Shown: positions 11,363-22,940 of the stretch, one piece after another
Layout: the number at the start of each line of letters is the position of its first letter
How positions within the stretch are numbered: the stretch's first letter is position 1
Assembly (NCBI RefSeq): GCF_014905175.1
Contig: NC_057789.1
Coordinates: 19,794,555-19,858,554 of the forward strand
From: Aphidius gifuensis
Taxonomy: Eukaryota; Arthropoda; Insecta; Hymenoptera; Braconidae
DNA length: 64,000 nt
Direction: 5' to 3'
Translations under genes and position numbers: made by a program
Notes under the pieces: generated by a model
The model's database searches: none
What the model was told of the DNA's origin: nothing
What the model saw: the letters and a program-made list of their open reading frames with translations, nothing else

Positions 11363-11514
11363 TCATGGTCTCAACATTGCTGACACATGTTCTTTGTCTT
11401 TTTGATTTCTATTATCATTTTCATTATTTATTTTTATTGATGATTATTGTCGATAATTTAATTTCCAAACATTATTACTCGTTGGTAATGTTATTTCCAT
11501 TATTAATTCCAAAT

Positions 11515-11790
11515 TCATTCTTCCATTTTTTTGGGTCTCTCAAAAGTTCTTATATCAATTGTTTTTGTTGTATCATTTGCCAAATCATTAAGTGAACTTA
11601 CTGATAAATCTTTTCTTAACCAAGCTTGCAGATCTTCGACATTTGATGATATTCTGTCACTCACTGACAGCAACCATCTTTCATTGTCATCAAAATTAAC
11701 ATGTGATATATCAATTTTACCATCGAGAGATTCGTTGATAATGATGTCTTGGTCATCATTGTTTTGAATATTATTCACTTTATCTGACAT
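11515..11790 (-). CDS. Hypothetical acidic 91-residue N-terminal fragment
   Basis: The ATG at 11790 opens MSDKVNNIQNNDDQD, followed by a Trp-containing segment (NERWLLSVSDRI, then VEDLQAWLRKDL) and a stop at 11515-11517. The soluble acidic composition, clear ATG and even residue mix make it look like true coding sequence rather than noise. It could be the first exon or N-terminus of the Asn/Ser-rich unit lying downstream on the same strand (11.36-10.74 and 5.82-5.44 kb). A gag-like protein of an older element is possible. Function unknown. Confidence 0.35.
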   Translation of the reverse strand: MSDKVNNIQNNDDQDIIINESLDGKIDISHVNFDDNERWLLSVSDRISSNVEDLQAWLRKDLSVSSLNDLANDTTKTIDIRTFERPKKMEE

Positions 11791-12060
11791 TTTATGATTA
11801 TTAATATTTGTAAAAACTTACTTAATAGTTTTGCATCACAAAAAGATGAACAAGTCAAAAATAGTATTTAAAAATATGATAGCTTTTCTGCTCTATAGAC
11901 AGATGCATCTGGCAGCTGATTTAGATATTCAAAAATAAATCCTTCTACATATAACTCAATATAAAATAAAAACTCATTAAACTTGATGAAAAGGAAAATG
12001 AACAATAACAACAGCATGTGACTTGGAATTATAGCTTAAAGCAGCTTAAAAAATCATTAT
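11791..12060. other. AT-rich stretch, nothing identified
   Basis: No gene or repeat recognised. If the ORF ending at 11515 is real, its promoter would lie here on the minus strand, but I see no convincing TATA/Inr pair. Confidence 0.4.
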
Positions 12061-12464
12061 TCAATTCGCGCCATCGATGCGATATTGAATACTGTAAATA
12101 TACCTAAAAGTTTTTTAACAACATTTACTATTCTTGCTCCATTTTATTTTTATTATGAATCGCTCTGGACCTGGAAGCAATTATGCTTTGTGTTGCTTCG
12201 ATTTGATTTCATTTTATAATGTTTATCAGAATGCCCTAACTTTTGAGAGAAATTTCAGGAAAAACGCAATTTCTGGAACTGCAATAATCCCAACAACATA
12301 TAGCGCGCGCACCATCGATGCAATATTGAATACTGTCCTGATATGAAGGTTCTTTCACACCATTCTACTATTCTTGCTCAATTTTATTTTAAAATGTTGT
12401 CAAATTGCTCTGGACTTGGAAGCCATATTGCTTTGATTTAATTTTGATTTCTAATGTTTGATAG

Positions 12465-12627
12465 AGCACCCGTATTCAGAGGATGATCTCATTAGGGCGT
12501 TTTTTTTCCGATTGTGGCGTTTGTGAAGCTTTTCTATATGAAATCTATATAAAAAAAATTTTTTCAAGCGCCATCAGCGGAAAAAAAGCCCTAATGAGAA
12601 CAATTTTGCCCCGAGAATACGGGTGCT
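12465..12627. mobile_element. 163-bp MITE, copy 1
   Basis: It starts AGCACCCGTATTC and ends GAATACGGGTGCT. Inner inverted parts CTCATTAGGGC and GCCCTAATGAG extend the arms. It is nearly identical to 13475-13638. No coding capacity. Confidence 0.75.
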
Positions 12628-13474
12628 GACTCTTGAAAGAAATATCAAGGAAAACGCAATTTTTTTGAAATTGATTTTAAAGTTTAAAAAAAAAGTATAC
12701 ATCTAAAAAATCTGTTTTTTTTTATTAAAAAGTTTGATATTGATTTAATAGAATGATCAGAAGACAAAATAATTTTATCTGATCAATCATATTTTAAAAT
12801 AAGTTCCCAAGGAATTGGAGGGTTAGGGTTAGCTCTATGCCGATAATATATAGGCACGGTAGTTCTCGTTTCCTCGACTTTTTTTTTCATACTTGACGCG
12901 AGGCACTACCGTGCCTCTTGATATTAGTAACATTAGCACACCTGATGAGCAGGATTCGCGCCTCTATCTTAACGACATATGGCGCGCACACCATCGATGC
13001 GATATTGAATACTGTACTGGTATAAATAAAGGTTCTTCCATACCATTCTACTATTTTTGCTCAATTTTATTTTATAATGTTGTCGAATTGCTCTGGACTT
13101 GAAAGCCATAATACTTTGATCTGATTTGGTTTTATAATGTTTGTCAGAGTGCGGTAAGGTTTTAAAGAATTTCAAGAAAAACGCAATTTCTGATAATGAT
13201 TTTGAAGTTTAAAAAAAAAGTATACATCTAAAAAATCTGTTTTTTTTTTATTAAAAAGCTTGTATTGATTTATAGGATGATCAGAAGACAAAATATTTTT
13301 ATCTAATCTCAATCATATTTTAAAATAAATTCTCAAGGAATTGGAGGGTTAGGGTTAGCTCTATGCCGTGTATAATAGGCACGGTAGTTATCTCGTTTCC
13401 CCACTTTCTTTTTTTTTTTCTCATACTTGACGCGAGGCACTACCGTGCCTTTTGATATTAGTACATTAAACACC

Positions 13475-13638
13475 AGCACCCGTATTCAGAGGATGTTCTC
13501 ATTAGGGCGTTTTTTTTCCGATGGTGGCGTTTGTGAAGCCTTTCTATATGAAATCTATATAAAAAAAATTTTGTCAAGCGCCATCAGCAGAAAAAAAAGC
13601 CCTAATGAGAACAATTTTGCCCCGTGAATACGGGTGCT
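13475..13638. mobile_element. 164-bp MITE, copy 2
   Basis: It has the same termini as copy 1, differing by a few bases. The sequence around 12940-12955 (ACACCTGATGAGCAGG) is the equivalent repeat position without the element, so the insertion is shown by a paralogous empty site. Confidence 0.75.
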
Positions 13639-14639
13639 GATGAGCAGGATTTGCGCCCATATCCCAACGACATATGGCACGCGCACCATCGCTGCGATAT
13701 TAAATACTGTAGCACCATTGATCCGATATTGAATACTGTACTCATATAAATATAGGTTCTTTCACACTATTCTACTATTATTGCTCAATTTTATTTTATA
13801 AGTTTGTCGAATTGCTCTGGACTTGGGAGCCATAATGCTTCGATCTGATTCGGTTTTAGAATGTTTGTCAGAGTGCGGTAAGGTTTTAAAGAAATACCCT
13901 GGCGGAAATGGTGAGCGAGAAGCCAGAGGAAAACTATATCGCTTTTGTCGCCAAAGCCAGAGCAAAACCAGAGCAAAGCCACAGATAATAAATACAGAAT
14001 ATTAATGATGTTAAAAGTAAATTTGTGCTTTTTATGGATATATTATTCGAATTGAATTATTAGTTAACTTATTTTAAGCAATAATATTGATGTAGAAAGA
14101 TAAATATAAGTGGAACAAGTAATGTAAAAGTTGACAGATTTTGACGTTTTGAGGTTGACTTCAATCGGCTAAACACAAAAATCCCTAGCGGGAAGCAATA
14201 GTAAATCCAGACCTTTTCCAGAGTAAAGCCAGACTTGTAAAAAAGACATTTATTAATGACAATAGCAATAATTATTAATAAATAAAAATAAATTAATGAA
14301 TTTCAATGAATTTTAGAGACTTTTTTATTGTTAAAATTAATTTTTCGTGGAAAAAAAAAAAAAAAAAACACATCAATCTGTGGCAATACAAAAGCCAGAG
14401 GAAAGCCAGAGCAAAGCCAGACTTGTAAAAAAGACATTTATTTATAACAATAGCAATGATTATTGATAAATAAAAATAAATTAATGACTTTTAGAGACTT
14501 TTTTATTATTAAAATGAATTTTTCGCGAAAAAAAAAAAAAATAAAATGATCATACAGTTGCTGAAGCAACTGTGCCTTCCCTGCGGGGGGAATTTTAATT
14601 TTTTATGTAATATATATCGAAATTCGTGACTACAAATTT

Positions 14640-14800
14640 ATTTCATTCTCCATCGTTACAATGATTATTGTTACAACTAAAATTTATTAAGTTTTCATTC
14701 ATTTTGCTTGTTCCTTCTAATGGGTCATCTTCATGTCCAGAATCGCTTTCTTCTAACCTTTTAAACTCTCTGTTTTTAGTCATTTTGTTGTACCATGATT
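14640..14800 (-). pseudogene. Possible minus-strand coding remnant
   Basis: On the minus strand about 45 codons read as polar protein sequence (LEESDSGHEDDPLEGTSK) before a stop near 14640. Its acidic character differs from the surrounding low-complexity translation. No start or domain is visible; it may be the C-terminal end of a lost gene. Confidence 0.2.
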
Positions 14801-15355
14801 TTAGCCTGTCAATGTTAAATATTTATTACAAAATTGTCAAGTTCGATTGTATTCATTTTATTTACTTTTTTCCCTCGGTTGAATCAGGATTTAACGTTTT
14901 AGTTGTTGCTGAAGTCGTCGTTATATTTTTAATTTTTTTATATTCATTTATTTTCAATTCCTTTAATGCTATCACATCACCCTTTTTTCCCTCGAAATTT
15001 TCTGCCTCTTCATCCATAGGATTAGTTCAATCTGAAATATATTTTCTTTGGTAAATTTAATATCATTATTCAGTTTAATCAAACTTTTTTTCATTTAAAT
15101 TTTATTTTACTTCATAATTACTGTCGTCTGCTAATTTTATTGTTCTTTATTTTAATAACCGTCCTGACATTGCATACATAAATTCTACTTCATTTACTGC
15201 TATTATGATTGCGATGATATCTAAATAATGTCATTATTACTACTGAATAATTTTCTTTTTTTTTTTTTTGTTTTTTGCTAAAATAATTTTACCTGCAAAT
15301 GAATTAATTGGTAGATGTACGATTTCTTGTATTTTTTTAAACTCGAAATTAATTT
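14800..15355. other. AT-rich stretch, nothing firm
   Basis: Mostly T-rich sequence. A 128-residue plus-strand frame (14668-15054) is hydrophobic only because of T-richness and I do not support it as a gene. Confidence 0.4.
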
Positions 15356-15690
15356 TTAGTGTATTTTCATTTTCCTCATCGTCTTTGAATTTAATCCTAA
15401 TATTTTCCTATAATTATCGTATTTTTCTTTATATTCAGTGATTTTTCTTTGATATTTTTCTATATTTTTCTTTATATTTACTGATATTTTCCCATATTTA
15501 TCGTTTTTTTCTGTATATTCAGTCACTTTTCTATATTTTCCTTTATATTTAACGATCTTTTTTTTAATATTTTCCAATATTTTCATTTATATTTACTGAT
15601 ATTTTCCATATTTATCTTTCTTTTCTTTATATTCAGTGACTTTTCTATATTATTCTTTATATTTACTTTTATTTTCCATATATATCGTAT
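15356..15690. repeat. Degenerate tandem repeat (TTTCTTTATATT type)
   Basis: Units near 60-70 bp built from TTTTCTTTATATT and ACTGATATTTTCC repeat about five times. On the minus strand they give a 76-residue Lys/Tyr-rich coiled-coil-like frame (15356-15586), best explained by the repeat itself. Confidence 0.5.
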
Positions 15691-16136
15691 TGGTTAAGAT
15701 TAAGGGACTTAGAAAATTTTTTAGGGGGGGGGGGTGTCTACCATGGTTGGGGGGTCCAGAAGAAAAGCGAAAACAATAGGAAATTAAAATTCCCTAAAAA
15801 CACATCAATCTGTGGCAATACAAAAGCCAGAGGAAAGCCAGAGTAAAACCAGACAAAAGCCAGAGCAAAGCCAGAGCAAAGCCAGACTTATAAAAAAGTT
15901 ATTTATTTATATCAATTGCAATAATGATTAATAATTAAAAATAAATCAATGAATTTCAATGAATTTTAGAGACTTTTTTATTGTTAAAATTAATTTTTCA
16001 CGGAAAAAAAAAAAAAAAACACATCAATCTGTGGCAATACAAAAGCCAGAGGAAAGCCAGAGGAAAGCCAGAGTAAAACCAGACAAAAGCCAGAGCAAAG
16101 CCCGAGCAAAGCCAGATTTGTAAAAAAGACATTTAT

Positions 16137-16154
16137 GTTCCGGGTCGAACCACT
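16137..16154 (-). repeat. Tiny fragment of the BEL LTR end
   Basis: TGTTCCGGGTCGAACCAC is the exact reverse complement of the last bases of the BEL/Pao LTRs at 22848 and 29290. Similarity stops immediately to the right. It is either a minimal relic or the terminus of a truncated copy. Confidence 0.5.
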
Positions 16155-16740
16155 TTGTTTTTTTGTTTGTTGAGATATCACATCTTTTTGTAAAGTAAAA
16201 AATTTATTTATTTATGCTGTTAAAGTAGTTTGGAGGTTATTTCGTGAATACAAACAAATAATAACATACTGCAGTGCAGCCAAAATATAAACATTAAAAA
16301 AAAGAGAGGTCGCAAGAAAGAGAAGAGAAGTAATTGTAAAGTTTTACCTACTGAACGGAAGAAATCTGGTCGATTTGATAAAAACGCAAAGACCGTAAAT
16401 GTCAATTATGTTTCAAATAGATATTACTGCAACGAAAAAATCTGATTTTTCTTCTAGAAAAAAGCCCGACATCGATTTATGTGAACATTACCAAACCTCA
16501 GCAACCTCATTCAACTCTATCATATTTTAAATGAATTTCTAAAAGATTACAATAAAAAAAAAAATTCTGCAAAATAGAAGTTTCCTTCTTGCAAATAATT
16601 TTCTTGAATCATAAACAAAACGTTCTTGATTCGTGAAGAATATTTCTTATTTTGAGAAAAAAAAATTTCTCGAATCGAGAGGTCTATGTCATAATCCATG
16701 ACATGTACGTCTTGTTCCATGAAACATTTGTCGGAATTTT
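16155..16740. other. AT-rich stretch, nothing identified
   Basis: No gene or RNA seen. A T-rich minus-strand frame at 16220-16405 is not convincing. Confidence 0.4.
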
Positions 16741-16965
16741 AGAAGTATCCTTCTTGAATTATGACGAAAAGTTTCTTGGTTCAAGGCAATATTGTCATAT
16801 TCCAAGAATATTTATGTTATGATTTTAAAAGTATCCTTATTGGATTATGACAAAAAGTTTCTTGCTTCAAGGCAATATTGTCATAATCCAAGAACATTTA
16901 TGTTATGATTTTAGAAGTATCCTTCTTGGATTATGACAAAAAGTTTCTTGCTTCAAGACATTATT
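16741..16965. repeat. 86-bp tandem repeat, about 2.7 copies
   Basis: GTATCCTT recurs at 16745, 16831 and 16917 within long identical stretches such as TTATGACAAAAAGTTTCTTG and CAAGGCAATATTGTCAT. No function apparent. Confidence 0.75.
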
Positions 16966-17217
16966 GTTTTTTAACAAGAAAAAAAGGATTGAATAATTGA
17001 ATAAATAAAAAAAAAATTTAATTATTGTAATTAATTCCAATTTGTTTTTTTTTTTTAATGTTGCAAAAAATAAAATAACAACGGGTACACATAGCAACAG
17101 ATAAACAAAATAAAAAATTAATTAATTAAACAAAAATAAATGGATTATTATAAACAGCCAATCGAATAGTTCAAAGAGAGGCTTCATTCTCCTTTTTATA
17201 AGAAAAAATCTGATAAT

Positions 17218-17328
17218 ATAAAAAAAATTAACGTGAATGAAACAAACATTTTATAAGATAAAAAAAAAAAATAATAATAATTCAATTTTTTATAGAATGT
17301 TTGTTTTATTTACGTTAATTTTTTTTGC
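17218..17328. repeat. Inverted repeat with about 36-bp arms
   Basis: AAAAATTAACGTGAATGAAA and ACAAACATT on the left are mirrored by AATGTTTGT and TTTACGTTAATTTTT on the right around an A-rich loop. It resembles a very short foldback. Confidence 0.55.
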
Positions 17329-19200
17329 CTCTTGATACTGTGACTCTCTTCGTACTAGTGATGATTTTTTCAATTGCTTCTGACGATTCCGTCTCGTCAA
17401 GAAACTTTCACGTCGAACTCAGAATGTTTTCAAAATAACTTTTAGTAAATAAGTTTTGAGGAGACTTAAAATAAATAAAACTTTATTTAAGAACGTAGAG
17501 GCCACTAATACTAATTGTATTTAATTTTAGAAATTTAAACAGAAATTTTGGAGTGTTTAATTGTTAAAACGTATTTTTATCAGACTTGAATAAAGAAGTG
17601 TAAAAAAAATATATTTCATAAGTCAAGAAGACTGTCAGAAATTGCTCATCGTTATCGTAGTAATGTGCTATAATCTTGATAAAAAGTCTGTTTTAAGTAC
17701 GAACTTATAAAACTATTGTAACTATGTTAAAAAAAGTTTGAGATCAAAAGAACCTATAATAGTTACAAACTTTGAGTGACTATTTCAGAAGGAAGTCGTT
17801 CATCTTCTACAATAAATACAAAAAATTGTGAGAATTTGTATAGTAAAACAGAGCTATAGTCTCTCGTTTTGATTTTTCAAATGACTAAATATTACTGTCT
17901 ATCAGACGAAAAATTCCTAGTCAGGTCGACACAATCAAAACGTTACTTGATCTATTGTTGGATGAAACACCCATCAAATTTTATCAAATCTGACCAAAGA
18001 AAAACTAAACGTGTTTTTGAATATTTCTTGAGAATCGGTCATTTTGATGACACTGGTCACTGAAATACTCGATTCCTCGTAAAGTTGACTGCTTTTTTTC
18101 TATTTCTAGGCGTCGTATGTGATAGCCTTTAATTTATCATTGTTGATAATTCTACGAAACTTGAAGTGTTCATAGACATATTGTTGTAAAATCTATGTTT
18201 CTTATATAATTCTTAATCGAAAATTCCATATAACAAACATACATCGTTGTCGACCAATCGGTCAGTTTATGACAAGGGTCATCAAAACTCACGATTCATC
18301 GGTACTGTTAAGAAAAATAATTCGTTGTTAAAAACAAGGTTTGAATTAATGTTTAAGTTTTTTTTCCATAAGGCTTTGGTACAGGTGTATAAACAGTATA
18401 CATTGCATTTAGTTAAGAAGATTGTTAAAATGTGCTGAATTTTTTCGAAGTAAGGTACTTTTGATAAATAGTTCGTTTTTAGTACGAACTTGTGTGCGTA
18501 TGTTGAGAAAGTTTGAGATTAGAAAAGCTTGCAATAAATACGACCTCTATTTAGGAACGGAAAAGTAACTTTTTTTGATGGGAGTTGCTTCTCTCTCATA
18601 TTTTTGTAAGATCTATGTTTCCTATATAATCAACAATTAAGAAATTCTCATAACGGTCATGCATTATTGATGACGAATCGGTCATTCTGATGACACAGGT
18701 CATCAAAACTCACGAGTTATTGGCACTGTTAAGAAAAACAACGAGTTGTTAGAAACAAGGTTTTAATTAATGTTTGAGATGTTTTCATTCTAACAGGCTT
18801 CGATGCAGCAGTATGAAAAAAATATATTGCTATTCGTCAAGAAAATTTCAGAGTTCGCTCAACGTCATCGGAGGGAAGTGATAAATTGCCTGTTTCCAGT
18901 AGGTACGTAAGTTGAAAAATGTTTAAGACCGAAAAAACTTTTAACAGTTTGTAACTCTCTTCAAGAAGGAATAAGTTATTATTCCAAACAAACGGTTTTT
19001 ATACTTCGGAATACTAAACATAACAATCAGTTTTATATTCTATTAATTGAAATTACTGAGTATTACGATTCTCATCGAACAAAAAACTCCTGGTAAGGTC
19101 GGTATAATTAAAACATTACTCGATTCATTGTTCAACAAAGTACCAATCATATTTCATCAAATCTAGTAGAAAAACCCCAAACGTCTTGCTGTATCGTAAG
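17329..19200. repeat. Diverged tandem repeat with GGTCATCAAAACTCAC motif
   Basis: Blocks around 18284 and 18707 (spacing about 423 bp) share TCATCAAAACTCACGA, ACTGTTAAGAAAAA and AACAAGGTTT. A more diverged block lies near 17600-18060. Motifs like GTCATTTTGATGACACTGG echo the GTCACCAA family of 1-3.2 kb. Short frames (17869-18063, 18247-18438) fall inside repeat units and are not supported. Confidence 0.5.
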
Positions 19201-19218
19201 CAGAGATCGTTTATTTTA

Positions 19219-19360
19219 CAACGCCACATGAAACAGTGCATGCAACACAGTATACATATAGTATAGGCAACGCCACATTAAACGTTGTAGCAACACAGTA
19301 TACGTATAGCATAGGCAACGCCACATGAAACGTTGCATGCAACACAGTATAGTATAGTTT
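19219..19360. repeat. 49-bp tandem repeat, about 3 copies
   Basis: GGCAACGCCACATGAAACG-like units followed by GCAACACAGTATAC recur near 19220, 19268 and 19318. No coding signal. Confidence 0.75.
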
Positions 19361-19479
19361 GAGAGAAAGAACAAAAAAAAGGAATGCGCATAACTGAAAA
19401 AAAAACTCCAAAACGAAATTTGAAAATAATAAATTTAATATGACTCAAATAAAATAAGAATTAAATGGTCAAAATATGT

Positions 19480-19850
19480 AAAAAAAAATTAGCGTGTTGC
19501 GAGTACGCGCGGGGGAAGTGAAACTTCTTTCGGAGTAGTCGCATGTCACGCTGAATAATAATAATAATAATAATAATATTAATACTGACAATAATATTCA
19601 AATATAAATATTATTAGTTAATAATAATTATTAGTATTTATATTTCGAATATTATTATTATAAATTTTATTATTTATATCGTCACATTAATGGAAGAGAT
19701 GCGTAAGTGCCATTTTAGGGAATTTTTTTTTTTTCTAAAAGAAAAAAGGCGTAAGTGCAAATTTATAAATTTTCGGACTTTGCATCTAATTTTAAGACTT
19801 AAAGAAAAAAAAAAGGGCATATGTTCAGGGGGGAATCGGTAAATTCAGAT
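19480..19850. repeat. Outer part of the left inverted arm
   Basis: It is the reverse complement of about 40560-40945. Shared parts include AGCGTGTTGCGAGTACGCGC, the GAAGTGAAACTTCTTT block at 19515-19530, a polymorphic ATA/ATT stretch and the GGCGTAAGTGC motifs. It marks the left end of the 21-kb inverted-repeat structure. Confidence 0.7.
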
Positions 19851-21385
19851 TCTTGGCACCCAGCGATGAGGGTCATGCCCTATCTTGGATTATGCCATTC
19901 TATTGCTCTTCGGTAGATTCAGTTTTAGCTTTCTCGTTTTGGCTAGTTTTGCCAAGTCAAAAAAAAGTAAAATAAGGGACTTAGAATAATTTTTACTTTT
20001 TAATTAATAATAAGCTAGATTTTTTCCTTAGCTAGATTTTTTACTTAGCTTCAATTATAGCCAAACACAGATTAATTTTTCCCTCAGCTACATCTTTTCC
20101 TTAGCTAGATTCTTTACTTAGCTAGATTTTTTACTTAGCTTCAATTACAGCCAAACACACAATATCTACATAATTTTACCAGCTTAATTTTTTCTTTAGC
20201 CACATCTTTTTCTTAGCTAGATTTTTTACTTAGCTAGATTTTTTACTTAGCTTCAATTACAGCCAAACACACAATATCTACATAATTTTACCAGCTTAAT
20301 TTTTTCTTTAGCCACATCTTTTTCTTAGCTAGATTTTTTACTTAGCTACATCTTTTACTTAGCTTTAATTATAGCCAAACTCACAATATCTACATAATTT
20401 TAATAGCTCAATTTTTCCTTCAGTTGCATCTTTTCCGTAGCTAGATTTTATACTTAGCTACATTTTTCACTTAGCTACATCTTTTACTTAGCTTTAATTA
20501 TAGCGAAACACACAATATCTACATAATTTTACCAGCTCAATTTTTCCTTCAGTTGCATCTTTTCCTTAGCTAGATTTTTTACTAAGCTACATCTTTTACT
20601 TAGCTTTAATTATAGCCAAACACACAATATCTACATAATTTCACCAGCTTAATTTTTCCTTCAGCTACATCTTTTCCTTAGTTTTAATTATAGCCAAACA
20701 CACAATATCTACATAATTTTACCAGCTTAATTTTCTACTTAGCTAGATTTTTTACTTATAGCTGTAATTGTAGCCAAACAATCAATATCTAGCTCATTTT
20801 ACTATCCAAATTCATGAGTAAATTGTGAAGGTTTAATCTGAATTTGGCTGTTACCGAGTTCGCTCCCAAGCCGGATTAAGGCCTAAAAAAAATCCGAGTT
20901 CGCTCCGAAACGCGATATTTTGGCTTACGAGTTCGCTCCCATCGCTCTCTTTCTAATATTACCCTACTTTCGTTTTAGGTACCCCCTCCTTTTACATTTC
21001 CCTTCACATTAAGGCTAAGTAAAAAATCTAGCTGAGTAAAATAATGTAGATATTGATTGTTTGGCTACAATTACAGCTAAGAAAAAAATCTAGCTAAGTA
21101 AACAATCTAGCTAAGAAAAAAATCTAGCTAAGTAAAATAATGTAGATATTGATTGTTTGGCTATAATTAAAGCTTGATCTTGAGTATAACAATGGGAAAT
21201 AGCGAGCTAGAAAAGTGGAGGGGGAACGGTAGGGGAAGCGTATGGAGCGAACTCGGATTCTTCATTCTTTTAAAACGGAAGCGAACTCGAATGTACCAGT
21301 TTGCCCGAAAAATTTAATCCGCTTATTTTTTGGGCTTGGGAGCGAACTCGGCAATTGCCTTGAATTTACCTACGTCCGTTCAGGG
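19851..21385. repeat. Insertion with AGCTAAGT satellite and inverted GAGTTCGCTCC blocks
   Basis: This segment interrupts the left arm. From about 20000 to 20770, units of 115-130 bp repeat TTACTTAGCT, AATTATAGCCAAACACAC, AATATCTACATAATTTTACC. The same sequence returns inverted at about 21006-21180. GAGTTCGCTCC occurs at about 20860-20945 and inverted as GGAGCGAACTC at about 21241-21350. The segment is therefore itself a foldback with a satellite-bearing left arm. No gene. Confidence 0.65.
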
Positions 21386-21778
21386 ACTTATGCCCTTTTT
21401 CCATTCTCAAAATCATTTTTAATAAAAGATGAAGATTTGTAATTATTTTTATGTTTTTCTTATTAATAATAAATTATTTATAATTATCAGTAAACAATCA
21501 ATAATTTAAAAAATTCTGCCATTAAATAAATTTCAAATAAAATTGAAAATACGCCCTTCATCTTTTATCAAAAATTATTTTGATAACGGAAAAAAAGCGT
21601 AAATCCTTGGACATTACGCCCTTTATCCTTTAATGCGACGATATAATTAATACCATCGACATTATTACTAATATTATATTGATATTATTGTTAATCATAA
21701 TATTATTGGAGTTATTATTATTTATAATAATAATATTCATATATAACCATAGTATGAATAAAATAGTTGTTTCAAATA
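21386..21778. repeat. Middle part of the left inverted arm
   Basis: Reverse complement of about 40050-40610, with AAAATCATTTTTAATAAAAG, ATCTTTTATCAAAAATTATT and TTAATGCGACGATATAATT as landmarks. It resumes the arm after the 19.85-21.39 kb insertion and ends where the BEL element begins. Confidence 0.65.
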
Positions 21779-22848
21779 TGTTTCGCACCACGTATCCAAA
21801 TATACCACGATAATTTCACAAGGGTTGTAAGGCCTTATGTTTGATACAGGGCTATCAAAGGATGTGGAGGATAGGTTGTAACTTGAAATAATAGGAATAA
21901 CACTTTAAATAAATCCAAACACTGTGGCTTAAATTCTATTAATATTCACTTTATTATTTCACTAAAATTATAATTAATTGTATTATATATTGTTTATTGA
22001 GTTGACTCTAAAAAGTGTTGTCATGGACAGACACTACTATTTTATATTGTAAGTATAAAGAAATTCTGTTGTACGCGAATCAATATTAATTAGAGATGTT
22101 ACGTAAACGAGTGTTGAAGAGCAACTGATTTCTCAGTTTGTTGAAAATTGTTAAGTCCAAAAATGGGTGTATCCTTAGTTAAAAAATTAGTTTTAATTGG
22201 TCAAAAATTAGTTCAAGAGAGGGTAAAAAACTAGGTGTAGGTGGTGGGATTTTTAGACATAAAATTGGGCCTTGTGTGGTCCAAAGGGTGACATAAAAAA
22301 TACCATGTGTAAACAAAAAATATAGATTTTACGACCGGAAAGTCCAAGACGTTTTCATGAATTTAGTTTATTTTTAAAAAGTTATAAATTTACTTTTTTA
22401 TTGTCGATTTTACGATCATTCTGTGTATCGAAAATACGTTAGTGCAGTTGTTTGACAGATGTGAGATTTTCTCTAATTCTTGACAAATAATGTTTTAAAA
22501 AATATGTTATAATAATACCAAAGAGAAACTTGAGTTTATGGTTTTATTTGTTACGTGATTTTTACTCAAAAATCTATGCATGAGTTGACCATGTGTGGGA
22601 ATATTCGAGTTTGTAAAAAGCTATTAAAAAGTACATGAATTGAATCGTTGTTTAAAATATTTTAGAAAAAATATAAACCAAAATTGTTAGTCATATGTTA
22701 TTTGAAATTGTATGATCTCGTGATCTAGCCATAAAAAAAACAGAGTAATGTTTAAAACTTATCAACTTATTGTATTTTGTTTAAAAAATAAAAAGAATAA
22801 AAATCTGGTCAGTCTGGGACCGACAGACATGTGGTTCGACCCGGAACA
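21779..22848 (-). repeat. BEL 3' LTR
   Basis: A 1070-bp LTR that begins TGTTTCGCACC and ends GACCCGGAACA in plus-strand reading. It matches 28225-29290 with roughly four substitutions and a few single-base or two-base indels in A/T runs. Confidence 0.95.
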
Positions 22849-22859
22849 TTCTCCCCCCG
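22849..22859 (-). promoter_or_regulatory. Polypurine tract of the BEL element
   Basis: Plus-strand TTCTCCCCCCG reads CGGGGGGAGAA on the element strand, directly next to the 3' LTR. This is the primer for second-strand synthesis. Confidence 0.85.
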
Positions 22860-22940
22860 TTGAGAGGTCGGCCGATCAACTTAATATCTAGAACAGAATA
22901 AAAGTGTTAGTAAATGTAAAATTAATTTATTCTAATGTTG

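Larger units (their letters stand above)
12060..13910. repeat. Tandem 520-560 bp repeat, 3-4 copies
   Basis: Landmark CTCTGGACTTG recurs near 12410, 13091 and 13816, with a partial copy (CTCTGGACCTG) near 12164. Landmark CCATCGATGCGATATTGAA recurs near 12071, 12312 (variant) and 12991. After subtracting the 163-164 bp insertion in two units, spacing is about 520-560 bp. Units also carry a hairpin of AGGCACGGTAG and its complement (12852/12906 and 13377/13440). No coding potential. Confidence 0.7.
13900..16135. repeat. AAGCCAGAG-rich repeat region
   Basis: Blocks of AAAGCCAGAGCAAAGCCAG and ACTTGTAAAAAAGACATTTAT occur at about 13915-13985, 14200-14260, 14385-14440, 15820-15905 and 16040-16135. 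ACATCAATCTGTGGCAATAC precedes three of them, and a GAATTTCAATGAATTTTAG block follows several. These are copies of one interspersed or tandem family. No transposase or RT frame is seen. Confidence 0.6.

Noticed and set aside
12821..13360. GGGTTAGGGTTAG telomere-like words near 12826 and 13349
   Set aside because: Only about two units each, carried along by the tandem repeat; no telomeric array.
15356..15586. A Lys/Tyr-rich coiled-coil protein
   Set aside because: It follows the local 60-70 bp tandem repeat and has no start context or neighbours.
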